64,000 nucleotides of DNA from [Clostridium] aminophilum (GCF_900101295.1 NZ_FOIL01000004.1:52014-116013); one strand, 5' to 3'; positions 17,315 to 26,264 are shown, numbered from the stretch's first letter. The notes: generated from the letters alone by a model not told the origin. Translations and numbers: made by a program.

Positions 17315-18475
17315 ATGGAGCATTTTATTGAATTTTGCAGGAAGGAGGCCGTGACGCTGATCGCCGGCCTCCTGGCTTTTGCGTCCTGTTTTGTGATTCC
17401 GCCGTCTGCGGAATATATGGGTTATATCAACTGGAGCGTTCTCGCTCTTTTGTTTTGTCTGATGACGGTCTCAGCGGGGCTTCGGGCGGCCGGGGCTTTT
17501 GACTGGCTGTGCGGAAAACTCCTCGGAGTCTGCCGCACCGAACTCGGGACAGAGCTTTCCCTGGAAATACTCTGTTTCTTTCTGGCCATGCTTCTCACAA
17601 ATGATGTGACGCTGGTCACGGTGGTCCCGTTCACGCTTCTCGTATGGAGGAAAATGAAGGCGACGGCGGGAAGTCTCATCCGCACGCTGGTGATGGAGAC
17701 GGTGGCGGCAAACCTTGGCAGTATGCTGACACCCTTCGGCAATCCCCAGAATCTGTATCTGTATTCCGCATATGGCTTTTCAATTGGGGATTTCCTGACC
17801 ACAATGTTTCCCTATGCCGCCGCATCGTTTGTGCTGATCCTTGCCGCAACAGTCGGAATGGCAAAGCGGGAGAAAGAACAGAACCCGCCTGTGCCGGAGA
17901 AAATGCCGGCTTCTTCCCGAAAAAACAACTGGAAGGAAGATGCCGCGGCTCCGATGGATCACCGGAGAATCGCGCTCTACGCAGCGCTTTTTGCCTTTGC
18001 GGTCCTCTCGGTTCTTCATGTGGTTTCCACGCCGGTGATGTTTGCGGTGATCACGCTGTCGGTTCTTTTTTCCGACCGCTCGCTCTTCCGGACCGTGGAT
18101 TATTCACTTCTTCTCACCTTTGTCTTTTTCTTTGTCTTTATCGGCAATATCGGAAAGGTGCCGTCTTTCTCGGCATGGCTTTCCGGCGTGATGCAGGGGC
18201 GGGAGCTGATCTGCGCGATTCTCGCAAGTCAGATCATCAGCAATGTTCCGGCAACGCTTCTCCTGTCCGGATTTACCGCAGATGGCACGAGTCTTCTCAT
18301 CGGCACCAATCTCGGCGGTCTCGGAACGCTGATAGCGTCGATGGCAAGCCTGATCACCTATAAGCTGTACGCGGCGGAGCCGGACGCTGAGACCGGACGC
18401 TATTTTGCGCTCTTCACCGGGATCAATGTGATTTTTCTCGTGATTCTGACCGCTTTGGCTCTTTTTCTGAAGTGA
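17315..18475 (+). CDS. SLC13/ArsB-type anion permease
   Basis: Integral membrane protein of 386 residues with about ten hydrophobic segments. Family signs are the DVTLVTVVPFTLL segment near residue 95, the FGNPQNLYLYSAYG loop near 143 and the late NVPATLLLSGFT...GTNLGGLGTLIASMASLI stretch, as in the ion-transporter superfamily that includes dicarboxylate and arsenite carriers. The hydrophilic loop near residues 190-215 marks the middle of the protein. The substrate cannot be read from sequence. GTTTTATGG at the start lacks a strong RBS. Confidence 0.85.
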   Translation: MEHFIEFCRKEAVTLIAGLLAFASCFVIPPSAEYMGYINWSVLALLFCLMTVSAGLRAAGAFDWLCGKLLGVCRTELGTELSLEILCFFLAMLLTNDVTLVTVVPFTLLVWRKMKATAGSLIRTLVMETVAANLGSMLTPFGNPQNLYLYSAYGFSIGDFLTTMFPYAAASFVLILAATVGMAKREKEQNPPVPEKMPASSRKNNWKEDAAAPMDHRRIALYAALFAFAVLSVLHVVSTPVMFAVITLSVLFSDRSLFRTVDYSLLLTFVFFFVFIGNIGKVPSFSAWLSGVMQGRELICAILASQIISNVPATLLLSGFTADGTSLLIGTNLGGLGTLIASMASLITYKLYAAEPDAETGRYFALFTGINVIFLVILTALALFLK

Positions 18476-18725
18476 GATGACCATCGGGAGCGCGCGGAAA
18501 TCCGTTTGCGGACGTGATCGATCGCAAACATTTCTTTATTGTTTTGATTTTCTTTATGAAGTCAACACCGGAAGTTCACATTTTCCTGTTATCCTTACGC
18601 TGTATCAAAACTGCCGGAGGCGGAAATCGGAACCGCGAAAAGAGCGGAACCCACCGCTTCCGGCGGTTTGTATGTCCGCAGAAATGAAGCTGCGGGCGAA
18701 TCCTTTGAAGGAACGGAGGACAGCG

Positions 18726-19370
18726 ATGGAAAGCGGGACAAGTATATACGGAGAGTGTGGTGAGTTTCTTCCGCTTGTCGAGAGCGATCTGAGGACAAAA
18801 ATTGAACAATATGACGCGGAAGAAAAAAGAACGGGCGGATCGAAGATCATAGAACATCTGAGTTCACGGATAAAAAGCGAGGAGAGTATGCGGGAAAAAT
18901 GTATCCGAAAGGGACTTCCCGCGACTCCGGAGAGTGCGCTCCGGTTGATTCACGATGCCGTCGGGGTCCGGATCATCTGCGGGTTTATCGAGGACATTTA
19001 TGTCAATGTCCGGCATATCCGGAGGATCCCCGGCTGGACGGTGGTGGAAGAAAAAGACTATATCACGAATGTGAAACCAAACGGTTATCGGAGTTATCAC
19101 ATGATCATTCGAATGGAGGAGCCGTTTCCGGATCCGGAAGGAAATCTGCCGGGCGTCTACTATGCCGAGATCCAGCTGCGGACCATCGCCATGGACTCCT
19201 GGGCAAGTCTGGAACATCAGATGAAATATAAGAAGAGTATCACAAATTCGGGGATGATCACGGCGGAACTCAAGCGCTGTGCGGACGAACTGGCCGGCTG
19301 TGATCTGTCGATGCAGACGATCCGCAGTCTCATCCGGGAAAATGATGACGGTCTGGAGGAGAAACGATGA
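18726..19370 (+). CDS. Small alarmone synthetase, RelA/SpoT-domain GTP pyrophosphokinase
   Basis: Makes (p)ppGpp from ATP and GDP/GTP. The 214-residue protein is a single synthetase domain with no hydrolase or ACT/TGS domain: HDAVGVRIICGFIEDIY, the G-loop-like KPNGYRSYHMII near residue 118, and EIQLRTIAMDSWASLEHQMKYK. The ATG at 18726 follows CGGAGG; a longer frame to 18477 is not supported. The stop overlaps the response-regulator start (ATGA at 19367), so an alarmone synthetase and a two-component system are translated as one unit. Confidence 0.92.
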   Translation: MESGTSIYGECGEFLPLVESDLRTKIEQYDAEEKRTGGSKIIEHLSSRIKSEESMREKCIRKGLPATPESALRLIHDAVGVRIICGFIEDIYVNVRHIRRIPGWTVVEEKDYITNVKPNGYRSYHMIIRMEEPFPDPEGNLPGVYYAEIQLRTIAMDSWASLEHQMKYKKSITNSGMITAELKRCADELAGCDLSMQTIRSLIRENDDGLEEKR

Positions 19371-20038
19371 AACTTCTGCTTGCGGAGGACGAAAAGGAGA
19401 TGGCCAGAGCGCTGACGGCGATTCTGGAACATTCCGGATATGAAGTGGATGCGGTCCCTGACGGGGAGGCGGCGGTAAAGAAAGCGGCAGAGGAAGCCTA
19501 TGACGGCATGATCTTCGATATCATGATGCCGAAAAAGGACGGGATCGAGGCACTCCGGGAGATCCGTGCCGCCGGTGATGTCACACCGGTCATCATGCTG
19601 ACGGCCAAGACCGAGATCCGGGACCGGATTACCGGGCTTGATGCCGGTGCGGACGATTATCTGACGAAACCGTTTGCGATGGGGGAACTGCTCGCACGGC
19701 TCCGGTCCATGACAAGAAGAAACAGCACGTTTGCGCCAAAAACGCTGACGTTCGGCTGCATTTCCCTGGACATGGCCGAACAGGAACTGACCGGAAAAAG
19801 TTCGGTCCGCCTGGCGGGAAAGGAGTCAAAACTCATGGAGTTTCTTCTGCAGAATCCCGATAAAAACCTGTCTACGGCGGATATTTTTCGCCGGGTATGG
19901 GGAGACGAACCGTCGGCAGATCCGGGGATTGTGTGGATGTATGTGTCTTATCTCCGGCAGAAACTTCAGGCGATTTCGGCAGATGTGGAGATCAGCGGTG
20001 AGGAGGGCGGAAACTTTTGCCTCCGCAAAAAATCATGA
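19367..20038 (+). CDS. OmpR-type response regulator
   Basis: A 223-residue regulator with a receiver domain (acidic pocket AEDE at 6-9, phospho-acceptor Asp in FDIMMPKKDG near residue 51, TAKT and TKPF) and a C-terminal winged-helix domain (LAGKESKLMEFLLQNPDKNLSTADIFRRVWG, then VWMYVSYLRQKL). It overlaps the synthetase upstream by 4 bases and the kinase downstream by 22 bases. The missing conserved recognition-helix details do not allow a target to be predicted. Confidence 0.95.
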   Translation: MKLLLAEDEKEMARALTAILEHSGYEVDAVPDGEAAVKKAAEEAYDGMIFDIMMPKKDGIEALREIRAAGDVTPVIMLTAKTEIRDRITGLDAGADDYLTKPFAMGELLARLRSMTRRNSTFAPKTLTFGCISLDMAEQELTGKSSVRLAGKESKLMEFLLQNPDKNLSTADIFRRVWGDEPSADPGIVWMYVSYLRQKLQAISADVEISGEEGGNFCLRKKS

Positions 20039-21279
20039 ATCCGCGGTCGCTTTCCCGGAGGATGCGGGTCCGGTTTGTCGGACTTGCAACCTGGGCGGTA
20101 GTGGTTCTTCTGGTGCTGGTGCTCGGCGCGGTCAATTTTTTCAATACGTACCGGGCTGAAAGGGAAATTCACACGGTTCTGGATGTGATTCTGGACAATG
20201 ACGGAATCCTCCCGTCCGGTATCCGGTTCGGCGAGAATTCGGTTCTGGATGCCGAGCCGGAGCAGCCGTTTCAGACAAGATATTTCTTCGTATCCTATGA
20301 CAGGGAAGGCAGCATCGAGAGTCTCCGGATGGATCACATTGCGGCCGTGAGCGAAGAAAATGCGCTGGAGTACGGGGAACTGATCCGGACCGGAATCAAG
20401 GACTCCGGCATCATCCGGCGGGGCCATGCGTTTTACGCCTACCGGAAGACTGTGACGGATGACGGCAGGACATTGATCGCGGTTCTGGACAGTACGCGGA
20501 CATTTTCTTCCCTTCAGATTTTTCAGTCGTCATCTCTTGCGTTCGGCATTCTCTGTACCGTACTCTATGTTTTAATCCTGACACTTTTGTCCGGGCGGGT
20601 GATCGCTCCGTTCATCCGGAACATGGAAAACCAGCGGCAATTTATCACCAATGCAGGGCATGAGCTGAAGACCCCGCTTGCGATTATCTCCGCCAATACG
20701 GAGGTGATTGAGATGATGAACGGAAAATCGGAGTGGACGGACAGTATCCACGCGCAGATAAAACGTCTGTCGGGACTGGTCGGTGATCTGATCACTCTTG
20801 CAAAGGTCGGTGAGCAGCAGGATATCGTCCTGACGGAAGTGGATTTTTCCGGCGCAGCGGCGGACGCGGTTGCGGCCTTTGGCCCGCTCGCGGCGAAAGA
20901 AGAAAAGAAGCTGCTGTCGGAAATAGCGCCGGATGTCACAGTGATGGCGGAGGAAAAAACACTTCGGGAGCTGATCAGCATTCTTTTGGACAATGCGGTG
21001 AAATACTGCGATGACGGAGGCGACATTCTGCTCCGGCTTTCGCGGACAAAGAGGAAAAAAGGAGCGGTTCTGGAAGTGTCAAATCCGTATGCTGACGGTG
21101 CGCATACGGACTACAGCCGCTTTTTTGAGCGATTTTACCGGGCGGACACTTCTCACAGCAGTGAAAAGCAGGGATACGGCATCGGGCTTTCCATGGCGCA
21201 GGAACTGGCGAAACTGTTCGGCGGAAATATTTCGGTCGCATACCGGGACGGAAGGATTTATTTTACCGTTTCCCTCTGA
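20017..21279 (+). CDS. Membrane sensor histidine kinase
   Basis: A 420-residue kinase partner of the preceding regulator. Transmembrane segments are at about 26-48 and 170-190, enclosing a 120-residue extracytoplasmic sensor region. The phosphorylated His is in NAGHELKTPLAII near residue 213, the N-box is ELISILLDNAVKYC, and the G-box is YGIGLSMAQELA. I use the TTG at 20017 because AGGAGGG (20001-20007) lies 9 bases upstream; ATG 20035 is the alternative. No clear HAMP domain separates the second membrane segment from the His box. Confidence 0.93.
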   Translation: MPPQKIMNPRSLSRRMRVRFVGLATWAVVVLLVLVLGAVNFFNTYRAEREIHTVLDVILDNDGILPSGIRFGENSVLDAEPEQPFQTRYFFVSYDREGSIESLRMDHIAAVSEENALEYGELIRTGIKDSGIIRRGHAFYAYRKTVTDDGRTLIAVLDSTRTFSSLQIFQSSSLAFGILCTVLYVLILTLLSGRVIAPFIRNMENQRQFITNAGHELKTPLAIISANTEVIEMMNGKSEWTDSIHAQIKRLSGLVGDLITLAKVGEQQDIVLTEVDFSGAAADAVAAFGPLAAKEEKKLLSEIAPDVTVMAEEKTLRELISILLDNAVKYCDDGGDILLRLSRTKRKKGAVLEVSNPYADGAHTDYSRFFERFYRADTSHSSEKQGYGIGLSMAQELAKLFGGNISVAYRDGRIYFTVSL

Positions 21280-21292
21280 TCATGTATAATAT

Positions 21293-21347
21293 TGCCTGCG
21301 GGTGTTCGGAACGAAGGCTGGGATTCCGGACGCCTGCAGGCATTTTG
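21293..21347 (+). terminator. Terminator of the alarmone synthetase/two-component operon
   Basis: TGCCTGCGGGTGTTCGGA (21293-21310) pairs with TCCGGACGCCTGCAGGCA (21325-21342) with a few G-U and mismatched positions, followed by TTTT. It lies 13 bases after the kinase stop. Confidence 0.75.
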
Positions 21348-21464
21348 GTATCATTCGAAGGAAGCTGTGCGTGCGATGAGCGCGCCGGAAGAATGCCCGC
21401 AGAAGAATGAGAGAATGAAAATCGTGAACGAAATACCCTGACGATCAATGAGGAGATCACACCG

Positions 21465-22547
21465 ATGGCAGAAGAACATAAGAGAAGAGTTCATTACAGC
21501 GGCAAATATCCGCGTCATTTCAATGAAAAATACAAAGAACACAACCCGGAAAAATATGCGGATCAGATTGAACATGTCATTTCCAAGGGCAACACGCCGG
21601 CCGGAATGCATATTCCGATCATGGTGGATGAGATTCTGGATGTCCTGAAGATCCGGCCCGGAATGCGGGGGTGCGACTGTACCCTCGGCTACGGCGGTCA
21701 CACGAGGAAAATGCTGGAGTGTCTGGAAGGACAGGGCCACATGGATGCGACCGACGTGGACCCGATTGAATCGGAAAAGACAAAGAAGCGCCTTGCGGAC
21801 GCCGGTTTCGGAGAGGAGATTCTTACAATTCACCGGATGAATTTCCGTGATGTCGATCAGATCCGGCCGGAAGGAGGTTTCGACTTTCTTCTCGCGGACC
21901 TTGGTGTAAGTTCTATGCAGATTGATGATCCGTCGAGAGGATTTTCCTATAAGACAAAGGGCCCGCTGGATATGCGTCTGGATCCGACAAGCGGCGTCCC
22001 GGCGGCAGACCGTCTGCGTGAACTGACGGAGGATGAGATCGCGGGAATGCTGATCGAAAACTCGGATGAGCCGTTTGCGGAAGAGATCGCAAAAGAGATC
22101 ACAAATACATACCGGAAGGGCGGAGATATCCGCGAGACCACGGATCTTGCAGAGATTGTGGCGGCGGCACTGAAAAAAGTATCCTCGAAGAAACTTCCGA
22201 AAGAGGAGTACGAGGATACCGTCAGGAAGTCCTGCGCGCGAACCTTTCAGGCGCTTCGCATCGATGTCAACAGCGAGTTTGAAGTGATCTATACATTTCT
22301 GGATAAACTCCCGGATGTACTCGCGGCCGGCGGAAGAGCCGCGATTCTCACCTTCCACTCCGGCGAGGACCGGCTGGTCAAGAAGGCTTTTCGAGAAGGA
22401 AAAAAGAGAGGAATTTACTCGGAGATCTCGGAGGAGGTCATCCGTCCGGGCAGAGAGGAGTGCTTCCGCAATCCCCGTGCGCATTCCACAAAACTGCGGT
22501 ATTGCGTGAAGGCCCTGGACGGGCCGGAATCGGATTCCGGCATCTGA
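21465..22547 (+). CDS. rsmH: RsmH-type 16S rRNA (cytosine-N4) methyltransferase, divergent form
   Basis: RsmH methylates C1402 of 16S rRNA. Family motifs: GMHIPIMVDEILDVL, DCTLGYGGHTRKMLE (SAM site), FLLADLGVSSMQIDDPSRGFSYKTKGPLDMRLDP near residues 145-175, ARTFQALRIDVNSEF and ILTFHSGEDRLVKKAF. At 360 residues it is longer than the usual 310, with an extra basic N-terminal segment of about 45 residues (KRRVHYSGKYPRHFNEKYKEH). It does not sit with ftsL/mraZ cell-wall genes, so I take it for a second, paralogous copy. The 3' end lies in a 74-bp duplication. Confidence 0.85.
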   Translation: MAEEHKRRVHYSGKYPRHFNEKYKEHNPEKYADQIEHVISKGNTPAGMHIPIMVDEILDVLKIRPGMRGCDCTLGYGGHTRKMLECLEGQGHMDATDVDPIESEKTKKRLADAGFGEEILTIHRMNFRDVDQIRPEGGFDFLLADLGVSSMQIDDPSRGFSYKTKGPLDMRLDPTSGVPAADRLRELTEDEIAGMLIENSDEPFAEEIAKEITNTYRKGGDIRETTDLAEIVAAALKKVSSKKLPKEEYEDTVRKSCARTFQALRIDVNSEFEVIYTFLDKLPDVLAAGGRAAILTFHSGEDRLVKKAFREGKKRGIYSEISEEVIRPGREECFRNPRAHSTKLRYCVKALDGPESDSGI

Positions 22548-22656
22548 GATACGCCTGGGGAGACTGAGGTTTAAAGCGCCCGTTGGCGTGAGTGGTGCCG
22601 GGATCGGATTCCGGTAACGGAGATATGCCGGGGAAGACTGAGGTTTAAAGCGCCCG
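22524..22656 (+). repeat. Two-copy tandem repeat of 74 bp across the end of rsmH
   Basis: Sequence from CCGGAATCGGATTCCGG (22524) to GGTTTAAAGCGCCCG (ending 22582) recurs 74 bases later (22598-22656) with a few changes. The first copy contains the last codons of rsmH, so the duplication began inside the gene and extended into the spacer. Confidence 0.85.
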
Positions 22657-22697
22657 GCTGTGGGAACCGGACAGCTGCCGTGATCCGGCGGCGAAAG

Positions 22698-22727
22698 TTG
22701 CGGTTTCCTCGCGGTTCATGTTAGACT
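22698..22727 (+). promoter_or_regulatory. Candidate promoter for the small membrane protein gene
   Basis: TTGCGG (22698-22703), an 18-base spacer and TAGACT (22722-22727). A stable hairpin CCGGGGAA/TTCCCCGG (22740-22759) lies between it and the gene. The match is moderate. Confidence 0.4.
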
Positions 22728-22792
22728 GTAACATACCGGCCGGGGAACAGCTTCCCCGGGAAAAGAAATAACAGAAAGTCAGGAGAAATACC

Positions 22793-23164
22793 ATGATGCG
22801 TTTTGCACTGCCGGCGATCGGCGCTGTCATCACAGCGTACTGTATATATCGCCTTCGAAAAAATGAAGAACCGGCGAGAGCGAAGAGAATCGCCCTCGCT
22901 GCATATCTGATGCTGAATCTAACGGTGATTTCGCTGCTGTTTTCGATTCAGATTTACTCGATTCTTCCGACACCGTGGAATTATGTGGTCTATTATGCGA
23001 TCTTCGGTGTTGTCTGCATCGGATCGGGACGGTATCTGATCAAACCGTACCGCACACCGAAGGCAGGTGAAGAGGAAGAGACGGTTTCCGCCGGACCGCG
23101 GGAAGACAAAAATCTCCGAAGAAAACGCAATCGTCTTCGCAGGAATTCGATGAGACGGTATTAA
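22793..23164 (+). CDS. Small membrane protein of unknown function
   Basis: A 123-residue protein with three likely membrane segments (about 4-21, 34-56 and 63-82) and a very basic C-terminal tail rich in Arg (RRKRNRLRRNSMRRY). AGGAGA lies 8 bases before the ATG; a second ATG is three bases on. No family is recognised. The basic tail suggests contact with nucleic acid or acidic lipids, but this is only inference. Confidence 0.72.
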   Translation: MMRFALPAIGAVITAYCIYRLRKNEEPARAKRIALAAYLMLNLTVISLLFSIQIYSILPTPWNYVVYYAIFGVVCIGSGRYLIKPYRTPKAGEEEETVSAGPREDKNLRRKRNRLRRNSMRRY

Positions 23165-23174
23165 GCGGGCCACC

Positions 23175-23245
23175 GAAAAGACAAGGGGAAAAACAACAGA
23201 AAAAACAACAGAGAAAAACAACGGAAAAGACAACAGGAAGGACAG
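23175..23245 (+). repeat. A-rich short direct repeats
   Basis: Four or five imperfect copies of a 15- to 17-base unit of the form GAAAAACAACAG lie between the small membrane protein and the hydrolase. The tract ends at the AGGAAGGA ribosome binding site of the next gene. Confidence 0.65.
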
Positions 23246-23252
23246 ATCGACT

Positions 23253-24230
23253 ATGGGAATTCGCTATACACTATTCTGTGCCCTGCACCAGATGACGGCG
23301 GGTAAAGAAAACCGGAAGGAAGCCGCGGACCGTCTGCGAAAAATGGCCCGGGATCCGGAGCGGAGCTTTGGCGGCTGGTGTACCGATATTCCAAGCGATG
23401 AGACCTTTCTCTGTTCCAAAGTACGGATCCGGTCGAGGTGCGGTGAGGAACGCCGGCAGGAAATATTTTCCTGTCTTCGCATGAACCTCACCGGAAAAAT
23501 GAAACACCGCCGAGCGCTTCTCTATGTCGCCGGGGTTAATCTCCCGCGGGGAGCGCAGAAGGAGTCCGTCCGGTTTGCCCGTGATCTCGGAAAGCAGAGT
23601 TCCCGGGATGTCTGGTATCCGTGTTATCCGACGATGCCCGATTACAGCATTCTCGATTCGGTTGAGATGGTGCTGGAAACCTACCGCCAGATGCTGGAAG
23701 AATACCGGCCGGAAGATATCGCGTTCTACGGATACTCTTTGGGCGCAATGGTGGCGATCAGTACGCTCGGATATAACAACAGCGCCTTTATCGAAGGCCG
23801 GCGCAAGGTGCGTCTGCCGATGCCGTCCATGCTTCTTCTGGTCTCTCCGGCTGCGGTTCCGTCCGACGGAACCGAGTGGAGACAGATGAAACTTCTCGAG
23901 CGGAAGGATATCATGATGGAGGCGGATTATGTCTATATGATGCGGGATGTTCTCTGCGCGGGACGACCGGATGTGCCGCGCTTTATGCTGAGCGGGGACC
24001 GGCTGGATACGACCGATTTTCCGGAAACCTACATCTGGTATGGCGGGGATGAGATCCTGAGTGCCAAGAAGAAAACGTGGGTCAATGATTTTGAGGTAAT
24101 CCCGGACCGGCTTCACATCCGGACAGCCCCGGGAATGTGCCACAGTTACTGCATTGCGGTGCGTTTTCCGGAGGCGCAGAGAGATTACCGGGAGGCGGTT
24201 CACATTCTTTCCGGAAGCGGAGGGCGCTGA
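23253..24230 (+). CDS. Alpha/beta hydrolase-like protein
   Basis: A 325-residue cytoplasmic protein. The nucleophile elbow is FYGYSLGAMVAIS near residue 166, with Ser in GYSLG; the preceding strand-helix region EYRPEDIAFYG and a later FPETYIWYGGDEILSAKKK fit an esterase/lipase of the acetyl-esterase type. A His near the end (HIRTAPGMCHSYCI) could complete the triad. The N-terminal 80 residues are basic and not recognised. Substrate unknown. GGAAGGAC provides the ribosome binding site. Confidence 0.75.
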   Translation: MGIRYTLFCALHQMTAGKENRKEAADRLRKMARDPERSFGGWCTDIPSDETFLCSKVRIRSRCGEERRQEIFSCLRMNLTGKMKHRRALLYVAGVNLPRGAQKESVRFARDLGKQSSRDVWYPCYPTMPDYSILDSVEMVLETYRQMLEEYRPEDIAFYGYSLGAMVAISTLGYNNSAFIEGRRKVRLPMPSMLLLVSPAAVPSDGTEWRQMKLLERKDIMMEADYVYMMRDVLCAGRPDVPRFMLSGDRLDTTDFPETYIWYGGDEILSAKKKTWVNDFEVIPDRLHIRTAPGMCHSYCIAVRFPEAQRDYREAVHILSGSGGR

Positions 24231-24340
24231 GTACGTTGAGCATCGAAGCGTTGAGCGCGTTTGGATGAACAATTCCGCGGATTTTAACAGCAAGGGCCGC
24301 AGATCGGTCATCGATTGCGGCTGAATCAGGAGTAATCAAT

Positions 24341-25048
24341 ATGAGCAATGAATTTCGTCTTGAAGACGTGACGGACGGAAAGCAATACGGCATCCACGAT
24401 ATGGTGCGCGTCGGCTGCGGCGACTGTGAAGGCTGCAGCGCCTGCTGCCGCGGGATGGGAACATCCATCATTCTGGATCCCTATGATATGTGGAATCTCG
24501 AGCGGGCGCTCGGGGAAGATACCAAAGCGATCTTTCGGGATCACCTTGAAAAACACATTCAGAACGGACTGATTCTGCCGAATCTGAAGATGGCGGGAAA
24601 GGAAGAAACCTGCACCTTTCTGAATGAGGAGGGCCGCTGCAGCATCCATCCGTTCCGCACCGGACTCTGCCGTCTCTACCCGCTGGGACGGAAATACGAT
24701 GAGACGGAAAACGGCGGGTTTTCCTATATCTTGATGCGGGACGCCTGTCAGAAGAAGGATCTCACGAAGGTAAAACTGAAAAAGTGGATCGACATCGATC
24801 ACCTTCCGGAAAATGACGCCTATCACATTCGGTGGCATTGGTTTGTCCGGACAATGGAGCAGAAAATGCTGTCGTTTTCCGTGCCGGAACAGATGAAGCT
24901 GGCGGAATATATTCTGAAAATGTTTTTTGAGGTTCCGTACCGAGCGGAAGAGAGTTTTTATCCGCAGTTTGAAAAGCGAATGAGTATGGCGGAGAGAAAA
25001 TGCGGAATACAACGGGAGAGGGGAACAACGGATGAATCTGACACATGA
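24341..25048 (+). CDS. YkgJ-family cysteine-cluster protein
   Basis: A 235-residue protein with the YkgJ-type (UPF0153) Cys cluster: CGDCEGCSACCRGMGTSI near residues 26-43 and CSIHPFRTGLCRLYPLG near residues 103-119, probably binding zinc or an iron-sulfur centre. The middle has CTFLNEEGRC. The biochemical role of the family is unsettled. It overlaps the site-2 protease by 17 bases, so the two are probably translated together. Confidence 0.88.
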   Translation: MSNEFRLEDVTDGKQYGIHDMVRVGCGDCEGCSACCRGMGTSIILDPYDMWNLERALGEDTKAIFRDHLEKHIQNGLILPNLKMAGKEETCTFLNEEGRCSIHPFRTGLCRLYPLGRKYDETENGGFSYILMRDACQKKDLTKVKLKKWIDIDHLPENDAYHIRWHWFVRTMEQKMLSFSVPEQMKLAEYILKMFFEVPYRAEESFYPQFEKRMSMAERKCGIQRERGTTDESDT

Positions 25049-25688
25049 GATACAGTCGATCGTTTACGCGATACCGGGTACGATCCTCGGCATTACGCTG
25101 CATGAATTTGCACATGCCGCGACGTCCTACGCGCTGGGGGATCCGACACCGAGGTATGACGGAAGGCTGAGTCTGAATCCCCTTCGACATTTTGAGTGGA
25201 AGGGAACGCTCTGTCTGATCCTGTTTCATTTCGGATGGGCTAAGCCGGTCATGATCAACCCGCGGTATTACAAAAATCCGAGGATTGGATCGATGCTGGT
25301 TGCCGCCGCGGGTCCGCTGACGAATCTGATCCTGTCCTTTCTGTCGCTGGTGGTCTACACGCTGAGTCTGATCTTTCTGCAGGGAACGGAAGCGGGATAT
25401 ATGATCGGGACCTTCTCACAGTATTCGGCCTTCATCAATGTGGGACTTTTTGTATTCAATCTGATTCCGATTCCGCCGCTGGACGGTCACCATATTCTCG
25501 GAGGACTGATTCCGCCGGTCCGGAAGCTTTACAGCCGCTTTTCACAGGCGATGCCGGTGATTCTGCTGCTCATTGTATTTACCGGCGTGGCAAATGGTCC
25601 GCTCGCGTATCTTGACGCTCTGGTGATTCAGAAAGTATGGTATCTGGCAGCATTGTTTCTGAATATGATTCTGCCGGTATTTCTGTAA
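25032..25688 (+). CDS. Site-2 protease family protein (M50, rhomboid-independent)
   Basis: Membrane metalloprotease of 218 residues. ITLHEFAHAATSYALGDPTPRYDGRLSLNP near residues 20-49 contains the HExxH zinc motif; LIPIPPLDGHHILGGL near residue 150 supplies the Asp ligand. Five or so hydrophobic segments surround them. No PDZ domain is present, so this is the short form common in Firmicutes. The ATG at 25032 lies inside the ykgJ-like gene with GAGGGGAAC before it. Substrate unknown. Confidence 0.92.
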   Translation: MNLTHEIQSIVYAIPGTILGITLHEFAHAATSYALGDPTPRYDGRLSLNPLRHFEWKGTLCLILFHFGWAKPVMINPRYYKNPRIGSMLVAAAGPLTNLILSFLSLVVYTLSLIFLQGTEAGYMIGTFSQYSAFINVGLFVFNLIPIPPLDGHHILGGLIPPVRKLYSRFSQAMPVILLLIVFTGVANGPLAYLDALVIQKVWYLAALFLNMILPVFL

Positions 25689-25747
25689 CAAAGCGGTAAA
25701 GAGATCCCGGGTGCGGCGGAAAATCGGCAGAGAAATTTCGAAAACCG

Positions 25748-25775
25748 GTTGACAGGGCCTAAAAATTTTGTATAA
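25748..25775 (+). promoter_or_regulatory. Promoter of trxA
   Basis: TTGACA (25748-25753), a 16-base spacer and TATAAT (25770-25775), 47 bases before the thioredoxin ATG. Both hexamers are consensus. Confidence 0.85.
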
Positions 25776-25822
25776 TTAAATTGTACACAACGTAAAATCA
25801 TTTCACACCAAGGAGGTTTGAC

Positions 25823-26143
25823 ATGGAATATAAATTTGATTCGAAGAATTTTGAGGAAGAAGTATTAAAGAGTGATGTTCCGGTTCTGGTTGATTTCTAT
25901 GCCGACTGGTGCGGTCCGTGCAAGATGATGGCGCCGGTTGTTGCGAAGTTTGCGGAAGAGTTTGACGGAAAGGTCAAGGTCGGAAAGATCAATGTCGACG
26001 ACAACGGCGAGATCGCTCAGAAGTACGGTGTTATGTCGATCCCGAATTTTAAGTTTTTCAAGAACGGTGAAGTGGTGGACAACATTGTCGGTGCCGTTAA
26101 TCCGGAGATGCTCCGCGAGAAGGTAACCAGTCTGCTCGGCTGA
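25823..26143 (+). CDS. trxA: Thioredoxin
   Basis: Cytoplasmic disulfide reductase of 106 residues, the standard length. The active site is FYADWCGPCKMMAPV near residue 33, with the cis-Pro loop MSIPNFKFFKNG near residue 73. AAGGAGG is placed 7 bases before the ATG. It has its own strong promoter and terminator, so it is monocistronic. No thioredoxin reductase is in the window. Confidence 0.97.
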   Translation: MEYKFDSKNFEEEVLKSDVPVLVDFYADWCGPCKMMAPVVAKFAEEFDGKVKVGKINVDDNGEIAQKYGVMSIPNFKFFKNGEVVDNIVGAVNPEMLREKVTSLLG

Positions 26144-26222
26144 GGAGTCTGAGAATACGCTTCGCCCTGTATGGTGGAGGAGACCGGACGGAATCCGGAA
26201 CAGAAGAGAAGAACGAAATGGG

Positions 26223-26264
26223 AACGCAGCGTCTGAGGGAGAAATCCCCGGACACTGCGTTTTT
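26223..26264 (+). terminator. Terminator of trxA
   Basis: AACGCAGCGTC (26223-26233) pairs with GACACTGCGTT (26251-26261) with one mismatch, and inner GGGA/TCCC bases extend it; TTTTT follows. The next 300 bases to 26571 are AT-rich and carry the promoter of the sulfoquinovose operon. Confidence 0.85.

Noticed and set aside
22740..22759. Hairpin CCGGGGAA/TTCCCCGG as terminator of rsmH
   Set aside because: No T-run follows, and it is downstream of a possible promoter for the next gene, so it is more likely a leader structure.
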